From positions 1,346,724 to 1,410,723 of the forward strand of contig NC_018385.1 in NCBI RefSeq assembly GCF_000208865.1: a DNA stretch of 64,000 nt. The letters run 5' to 3'. Under the pieces are notes generated by a model. The model saw only the letters and a program-made list of their open reading frames with translations. It did not search any database and was not told where the DNA came from. The stretch is from Neospora caninum Liverpool (lineage: Eukaryota > Apicomplexa > Conoidasida > Eucoccidiorida > Sarcocystidae). Position 1 is the first letter of the stretch; each line of letters begins with the position of its first letter. Positions 58,111 through 64,000 of the stretch are shown here, in pieces. The position numbers and the translations under genes are program-made.

Positions 58111-58677
58111 CTACGGGGCAACCGAACTGCGTGTACGTCTCTCTCTTTCTGAGGAAGGAAGAATGCTCAAACAAACGCCAACAGGAATAGTACAGGCGCG
58201 AGGCATCGGAGTCGTGGCAGCTACTCTCGACATGAAAAACCCAATGGCTAGCACCAGGCAAAACGCGCACAGGTTCGCGCACTCGCCAGTTGCGCTCGGA
58301 TGGCACGGCTGCAAGACACCAGTTTGCATGACCATCAGGGGAGCTGGAACTTCTCGGAGTTCGTGAGTTCGTGACCCTGAGGCGTATGCTTTGCCGAGAC
58401 GTTTCTCTTTCGCACCCTCGAGGTCTTTCAGCACCTCGTGTAGGCACAGCTGAGCATTGACCCGAACTTCGATTCCTCGTCTCGCGCAATCTCGCAGGAA
58501 ATCCGGTTTGTAAATGCAGAAATAAGTATGGAGAACGTGGAACGCGCGGGCGACGAAAAAACGGCCGCATCGGCACACAGATCCGCCGAGGCGAAGCGCA
58601 CAGACTGCCGGCCGTTCCTCGACGGACACGCCGAGCCAAGCAGCCTGGTGCACACTCTTTCCGTTCCGTTTTTCCAT
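58111..58677 (-). CDS. Doubtful small ORF with a hydrophobic segment
   Basis: A 188-codon frame from ATG 58677. Its middle looks protein-like (VRVNAQLCLHEVLKDLEGAK, EKRLGKAYASG). A hydrophobic stretch (NLCAFCLVLAIGFFMSRVA) could be a membrane anchor near the C-terminus. The N-terminal part is Cys/Arg-rich and poor. A frame on the same strand in another register (57989-58861) is also open, so chance is a real alternative. No family was recognised. Confidence 0.2.
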   Translation of the reverse strand: MEKRNGKSVHQAAWLGVSVEERPAVCALRLGGSVCRCGRFFVARAFHVLHTYFCIYKPDFLRDCARRGIEVRVNAQLCLHEVLKDLEGAKEKRLGKAYASGSRTHELREVPAPLMVMQTGVLQPCHPSATGECANLCAFCLVLAIGFFMSRVAATTPMPRACTIPVGVCLSILPSSERERRTRSSVAP

Positions 58678-59553
58678 AGATTTTACACGCCTCTCCTGTG
58701 TCCGTACAAGCGCTTCCTTTTTCCAATGACCGTTTTCGGGTAAGTGGTAACCCTATCTTTCTCACCCGGATGCGACACCGCAAAGCAGAAATAGACAGGC
58801 GGCAACAGCACCGTGTCCCCCCGTTTTCTCTGACGACTGGTCTACACGTTAATCCACACACAGTAGGTTGAGCACGACAGTCTTTTTGGATTTCCAGTCG
58901 GTCCTGTCAGCCTGTTCTTTACGTTTTCTTTTGAGTTCGCTTCTGAGGTGCGAAACGCAGAAATCGCATGGCTCATGTAAAAATCGGGGCTACAGTGTAG
59001 GCAAGTCGGCGTAAAATTAACTACAGGCTAAATTACGGACAGCTATGAAAATGAAGGCGAATATGGTTGTCCAGATATACTAAACTTGTCTCACGGTAGA
59101 AGTGAAGCCTCTCCTCAGCTATGTGTTTGCTAATAATTTCGGTACACCGCATTGCCAATTTCCAACGACAGTATCAAACAGCTTGCCACAAACGAAAACA
59201 CCTCAGTGTGCACACGATCAGGCTTCCCTGCATGTGGCTCGACATACTGATTCCCTAGCACACGACTAGCATAGAAAACCGTCATTCCGCCGAGATCCCA
59301 CAGCGGTCCCCTGTCGCGACAGCAAGAAGAACCTAGAGGTCCGCATCGATGGGTCTTCGAAATTGGATACAAAATAAAAGCTGAAGCTGTCTGTCTTCAA
59401 GGAATCGAGTGTGTGAAACAAGAGAAAGGTGGCATCCTAGCCCTGAGATTTCCCAAGGAACATAGGACAGCTCCTCTTTTCGAGAGACCGCTTCAAAAAT
59501 GCAAGCTGAAAATATTCATTACTGCTGCGCCGAGGAAGCTCAATAAACCAGTC

Positions 59554-59577
<24 letters not shown>
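59554..59577. repeat. TA microsatellite
   Basis: About 12 TA repeats in the intergenic stretch upstream of the SET gene, flanked by non-repetitive DNA. Confidence 0.9.
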
Positions 59578-59585
<8 letters not shown>

Positions 59586-61470
59586 TTGCGTGGTCCTCCA
59601 GGGCCGGGTTCCTCCTGGTTATCTTTTGTGGGCAAAGAAACACAAGCAGCGATTCTACCACTGACAGTGACTGCCTTCGCCCGTTCGTGTAGTCCCATTT
59701 GCTTTCTGCCACTCAGTTTCGCGAGAGGCTGAAAAGCGCCACAAAGAAGCGTTGAAGCACGAAAGGCCACTTTTTTGCCAAGCTCTCACGCCGGCGCCTG
59801 GGCAGTTCTCTTTTTTTTTTTCGATGGACGGCGACATCTAGGGTTAGAAAGTGGACTTGTAAGAGATTCGACTGTCTGCTGTATCTCTCCACCCACAATG
59901 TATAGCGTGTTGGCACGCGCGTTTTTTCTCATCCCGGCGCGTTGCTCTTTGTGTTATTCGCTTTCGCCAGCAACTTTCCACACCGGGTCATACAAAGCTA
60001 TCTATAATCATAATAACCGTATGCGGCTGACATGAGTTCCCCCTAGCTGTTTCCCGCACGCTTATGGGGCATGTGTTTCCCATCAACCACTCGCCGGAAT
60101 GACAACGCAACGTAACACCCAGTTGCCACATTGCCCTACACGCGCAACTACTTGGGAACCACGGTAAGCTCAGGAAACCCAAGCACCGACGCGAACCGGG
60201 AAACAAGACACCAGGCTGACTCAGCGTCACAGTTTAGTTTTGCCCGAGACCTTTTCTTCAAGCGAGGACAAACGGACTTTGGCAACGCGCAAAACGCACG
60301 CGCCCGCCCGCTGGGCACTCGCATCGCTCTCCCCCCGGTGCAGATAGAGGCAGCAGACAAGAAAAACGCTGCAAGAGAAAATCCCGTTGCATGCTCTTTT
60401 CTCGTCCGTTGTGTCCTGGCACCGGCGGGAGAGTTCTCTCGGGCAGATGACCACCGAGCTTAAACATCCTACTCTGTCGGAAATAACAGACAACGAAAGG
60501 CACACCTATTTTTCCAGCGTGAAACCGTTGGGCCCGAACGCCTATAAAGGAAAGGCGAGCGACCGCAGTCGCCGGATCACGAAGCACAGAACCTTTTGGA
60601 TCCTAAGACGTCGAAAAGGACTGCGAAGCGGGGCGAGTTGCTTCGTTCTGCGTGGTCAAACCTCGTGAATCGACTGACACAGAGAAAGGGGTCGGAGACA
60701 AAAGCCTCGCTCAATCGATGCGCACAAACGACCGAAGTGTCCCTTTGCTAGAGAAGACTAGACAGCAAAAGAATTCCGGAGAAGAGAACGCGCACTGCAG
60801 ACACTCTCCCGCGCAGAAGCGGCCTGAATGAGTGCACCGTCAGTTATATTCTGGGCACGTGTCCCAGACTCTGTATACGAAATGTATGTATAGTGGGGGC
60901 ATGGACATACATATATACGCATGTCCGTTTCAGTCAGACACTTCGTGGACCACCACCTGTCTGGCATGTCGAGAAACCGAGCTTCAAGAGAAACTGCGAC
61001 AGGCGATGCGACCTTCATCCCCTCCTTCACTCGTGAGACGGTACATATGAGAAAGAGCTTTCCTTTCAGCTAGGTAACAGAAAAAGAGAAGTCTCGACAC
61101 ATGGAGAAGCATGCGAACACGGCGCCACTTGGGTCCGGGTATATGCATGTACATATACACATACGCAGGGCTTAAATCTCTGCTCCACGCAGGAATCTTC
61201 CTGTCCATAACGGAGAACGAAGCTTCTCGGTCACACGCAGAGCCTCTCGCGCTCTTGCGGGTGACCACACTGGCGAAACCCTCCACCGGGTGTAGAATAT
61301 GTAGGTACGTGACAGAATAGCGAGCCCTACGCAATCTCCAAACAGCTCAGTCAAAGCCCAGTGATATCTACACGCACACCCGTACAAGTGCACACATGCC
61401 GAGTCCATATCGCTTAACGTTTGATCGTCTTTTTTTTGCTAGACGCATGTCGCCAGTCGAGAGGACGCGC

Positions 61471-61915
61471 TCAATACTTTTGTCGCGCGCTCCACCTGTC
61501 GCCCCCGCCGGCGCCCCAGTTCCCGCCCTCGCCGCGATCGCCCATCCAGCCTCGGCCGGCGCCTGCGCGAAGACCTCCGCGACCCCGTCCCCGACCTCCG
61601 CGGCCTGCACCCCGACCGGGCCCGAAGCCCCCGCGCCCCCCGCGCCCGAAGCGCCGGCCCCCAGGGCCTCCTGGGCCGCCGTCCCCTTCGCGCTCGCGGC
61701 CGCCCCACCCGAACCTGTCGCCTTGGCCGTCGCCCCGCATCTGGAAGCGACGGTCGTGAGAAAGGGCGAACCTGCACACACGCGCGCGCAACAGACGAGT
61801 CGACAGGCAATGACAACGCGCAGATCGACGCTCCCTAAAAAAAGCAAGTGACCTACCAAACCGACACGGGTCACATGGAAGCTTCACGGCGAAAACGTAT
61901 GCACAACTGCATATA

Positions 61916-61954
<39 letters not shown>

Positions 61955-63880
61955 GTGCATATACATAGGTATATATATATATATATATATGTATAGGTAT
62001 GTGCGCGTATGTGCCGAGGTGGAAAGAAACACCTGCCAATCGATACGCTTCGTCTTGTGGAGGGTGGATGTGACACTAGCCTGCTTACTTTGGATTCTTC
62101 ATGTTCAAGGTCAATTCATTCTGCTCCACAGCGTTGTTCACGTTCTCTGCCAGCGTCGTGGCGAGTTGCTGGAGACGCGTGCGCTCCACGCGGCTAATGA
62201 GAATGAACTGGCTGCTCTCATCCCAACTCGCGTGGATTTCCTCGTTGATCATCATCTGCAAACACCCATGAAGAACGAATTCTTTCGCACATTCCAGCTG
62301 CCACAGATCCGCGCAGGCCAGGAACCATTTCCAGAATCGAAAATGATAGACACCCAAGACGCAAGCCCATGAGGACAACGACATAGCCGCCATCCTGTCC
62401 AGAAATATTCAAGAATACCCTAAACAGCGTTGCTGCCTACGCACCAGAATGGGCCGCCGAACCAGTACATAGGCACCCCTGTATACAAACGAGGGGACAG
62501 CCACACTTGAAGGCATTTGCCTCTAAAAGGTCGGAGTCCTTTCTCCCTCTGAACGGTTGTTGTGGGAAAGAGCGTACCTTGCTAACAATGGAGTGGACGG
62601 TACTCTCCGGGAGCTCGAACATGCCGCACAACTGCGAGATGGAGAAGGAGTCGTAGAGCGTCAGATACTGAAGGGAAAAACACACACAGGCTCGATTTGC
62701 ATAAGAAGATTTCTCTCAAAGCGGTGACGCCGGAGATGCACGAGCAGGACGCGATGTGGACTCGCGCCGGCCCGCATTCACATTTCCTCGGAGAAAAACC
62801 TTTTCCTGCAAGTCTCGTTTGCGACAGCAACACGGAGCGTTTCGGCAGGCCCCGCCGCGATCGAACTTGAGTCTGAGCTTTCTCTATTGGGTGTTGTTCT
62901 CGCTTTTTGTCAACAGGTGGACGTACTGTAAAGATGTAGGTGCGCATGGCCTCCTGCTTCACTTTCTTCTTCAGCATTTCCTGGATTTCCGTGGCGTTCA
63001 TCAACTTCTCCCAAATGCCGAGACTGAAGATGAACCGGCAACACTCCTTCCAGTCGCCTCTCTGAAGAGCTTTCGTCGCCGCCATCACAGTTTCGCGCGC
63101 ATTCTCCGGCGGGCCCAGAAACGCTTGCTTGTCGTAGGTCTCCAGCATGCGGCGGAAGTGCTTGCTGATCGGGCGCTTCCGGTGTTCGTACGGATCGTGC
63201 GCCATGTGGGGAACTTCAATCAACATCGCGCAGCTGAACAATCACACACACACGCACACGCAACATTGTGTAAGTTCTCGGGTCTTTGGTGGCATCTAAA
63301 TCTTCGCTCTGTACAAATGCATATATGCACTGGACTGTTTTGCGTCTCTGCCTTTCCGCGTTTCTCGACGCCCGTTTCTAGGCAACCCAGGACGTACAAA
63401 CGCATCCCCCGCATAGAATCGCATCACTCGCGATGTGGCCGATTTCCAGCCAGCCCCCCCCCCCCCCCCTGGCGCACAGCTTGCTGCGAGGTGGACCTTA
63501 CATGTTGTGGGCGCCTTCTATGAGCTCCATGCTTATGTGCATGTGGTAGGGCAACAGGCGGCGCTTCTCGGCGCGCTCCTGCTCAGGCGTGCACTCGACG
63601 TTCTTCAGGTTTGAGAGTCCCTGAGCCAGCAACTCCTTGTGCTTCGGGCAAACTTCGGACAGGCACGCATGCGCCTCGTTGATGCGCCCGTTACGGAAGG
63701 CGCACAACCCCAACTGGACCAGGTCACGGTTGTACAGAATCTGAGTCTGCGTGTCCGTTTGGAGAGCCAGCTCTTGCATGTTGGGCGTGTGGAGCAAGTC
63801 GCGCGCCTTGTAGAAGTCGTCGTGAAGGGCTCGGCTGTACGCCAGATGCAATAACGCGCGCGTGCGTTCGCGCGAACTCT
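61471..63880 (-). CDS. Eukaryotic initiation factor 3 subunit c (eIF3c), C-terminal part
   Basis: eIF3c is a core PCI-domain subunit of the eIF3 complex, which organises the 43S pre-initiation complex. Exons on the minus strand, all in phase: 63880-63502, 63233-62927, 62667-62578, 62255-62089 and 61771-61471 (TGA). Recognisable segments are HLAYSRALHDDFYKARDLL, QILYNRDLVQLGLCAFRNG, LLPYHMHISMELIEGAHN, AMLIEVPHMAHDPYEHRKR, FLGPPENARETVMAATKAL, RGDWKECCRFI, MRTYIFT, the PCI winged-helix part MFELPESTVHSIVSK, and MMINEEIHASWDESS. The last exon gives a Gly/Arg-rich RGG tail of about 80 residues ending ARQKY, consistent with RNA binding. The acceptor at 61772-61773 is chosen because it keeps the phase-2 junction and yields the RGG frame. 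The 5' exons lie right of the window; 63881-64000 is intron or unsupported sequence. Confidence 0.94.
61911..61992. repeat. TA microsatellites in the last eIF3c intron
   Basis: Two TA-dinucleotide runs (about 61911-61952 and 61969-61992) lie in the intron between the MMINEEI exon and the RGG exon. They make a Tyr/Ile-rich spurious extension of the RGG frame. Confidence 0.9.
63454..63469. repeat. Poly-C run (16 C) in an eIF3c intron
   Basis: A run of 16 consecutive C residues lies in the intron 63234-63501, close to the donor of exon 63880-63502 on the minus strand, where it reads as poly-G. Its exact length may be uncertain, since homopolymers are error-prone in sequencing. Confidence 0.9.
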
Positions 63881-64000
63881 CTGCAGAGACAAAAAGGAGA
63901 GCCGCGATGGTGCGCGGGAGAAGACGCCGTCGCACCGACAACCGACTCAAACGGGGAATCGGGACGGACGCGCCGAACCTGCCGCGCCAACGAAGCACGC

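Larger units (their letters stand above)
57323..61470. other. Intergenic region between two minus-strand genes
   Basis: About 4.1 kb between the SET gene start and the eIF3c stop. It should hold the SET promoter and leader on the left and the eIF3c 3' UTR on the right. It includes a TA run at 59554-59577, a T10-11 run near 59810-59821, and one doubtful minus-strand frame (58111-58677). Nothing else is supported. Confidence 0.5.

Noticed and set aside
57989..58861. 290-codon minus-strand Arg/Ser/Cys-rich frame
   Set aside because: Composition typical of random GC-rich DNA with no domain. A different register of the same strand is also open.
61396..61851. Plus-strand Pro/Ala-rich frames opposite the eIF3c tail
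   Set aside because: Antisense of the GC-rich RGG exon, so long frames are expected by composition.
1..64000. tRNA, rRNA, CRISPR arrays, insertion sequences and retroelements
   Set aside because: I scanned for cloverleaf-type, rRNA-like, spaced direct-repeat and transposase/reverse-transcriptase patterns by eye and saw none. The only tandem array is the 61-bp intronic minisatellite.

Overview
The window looks like nuclear DNA from a tissue-cyst-forming coccidian (Apicomplexa, Sarcocystidae: the Toxoplasma / Hammondia / Neospora group). The pointers are GC-rich coding exons, intron-rich housekeeping genes next to intronless secreted-protein genes, TA/CATG-rich microsatellites inside introns, a divergent rhoptry-type (ROPK) pseudokinase, and a secreted protein with the regular cysteine spacing of oocyst-wall proteins. 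This is inferred from gene content; no search was run. No rRNA, tRNA, CRISPR array or bacterial-type mobile element was found.

Layout. Positions 513-20519 (+) hold the 3' part (22 exons, 3,974 codons, in phase throughout) of a cytoplasmic dynein-1 heavy chain; its 5' exons lie left of the window. A convergent intronless gene at 22200-24572 (-) encodes a ROPK-like secreted pseudokinase. Positions 28330-31987 (+), probably extending to about 33.5 kb, encode a long low-complexity/coiled-coil protein ending in an intact rhodanese domain. From 36.2 to 43.3 kb there is a series of plausible (+) exons that I could not assemble or recognise; one segment resembles a C2 domain. Positions 43851-45439 (+) encode an unrecognised protein with a charged helical C-terminus. 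Positions 47549-49249 (+) encode a 566-aa signal-peptide protein with many evenly spaced cysteines, resembling oocyst-wall proteins. Positions 52028-57322 (-) are one uninterrupted 1,764-codon SET-domain methyltransferase gene with very long extensions. The right edge (61471-63880, -) is the 3' half of the translation initiation factor eIF3 subunit c, with an RGG-rich tail; it continues past the window.

Functionally this is a mixture rather than an operon-like system: minus-end microtubule transport (dynein), translation initiation (eIF3c), probable protein methylation (SET), a sulfurtransferase-domain protein, and two lineage-specific secreted proteins. The most unusual DNA is in dynein introns: a 10-copy 61-bp minisatellite whose minus strand is open in all three frames, and a polypyrimidine tract of about 270 bp. 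I saw no convincing new multi-gene system. The best leads are the rhodanese fusion, the unresolved 36-45 kb exon series, the SET protein with long extensions, and the OWP-like protein.
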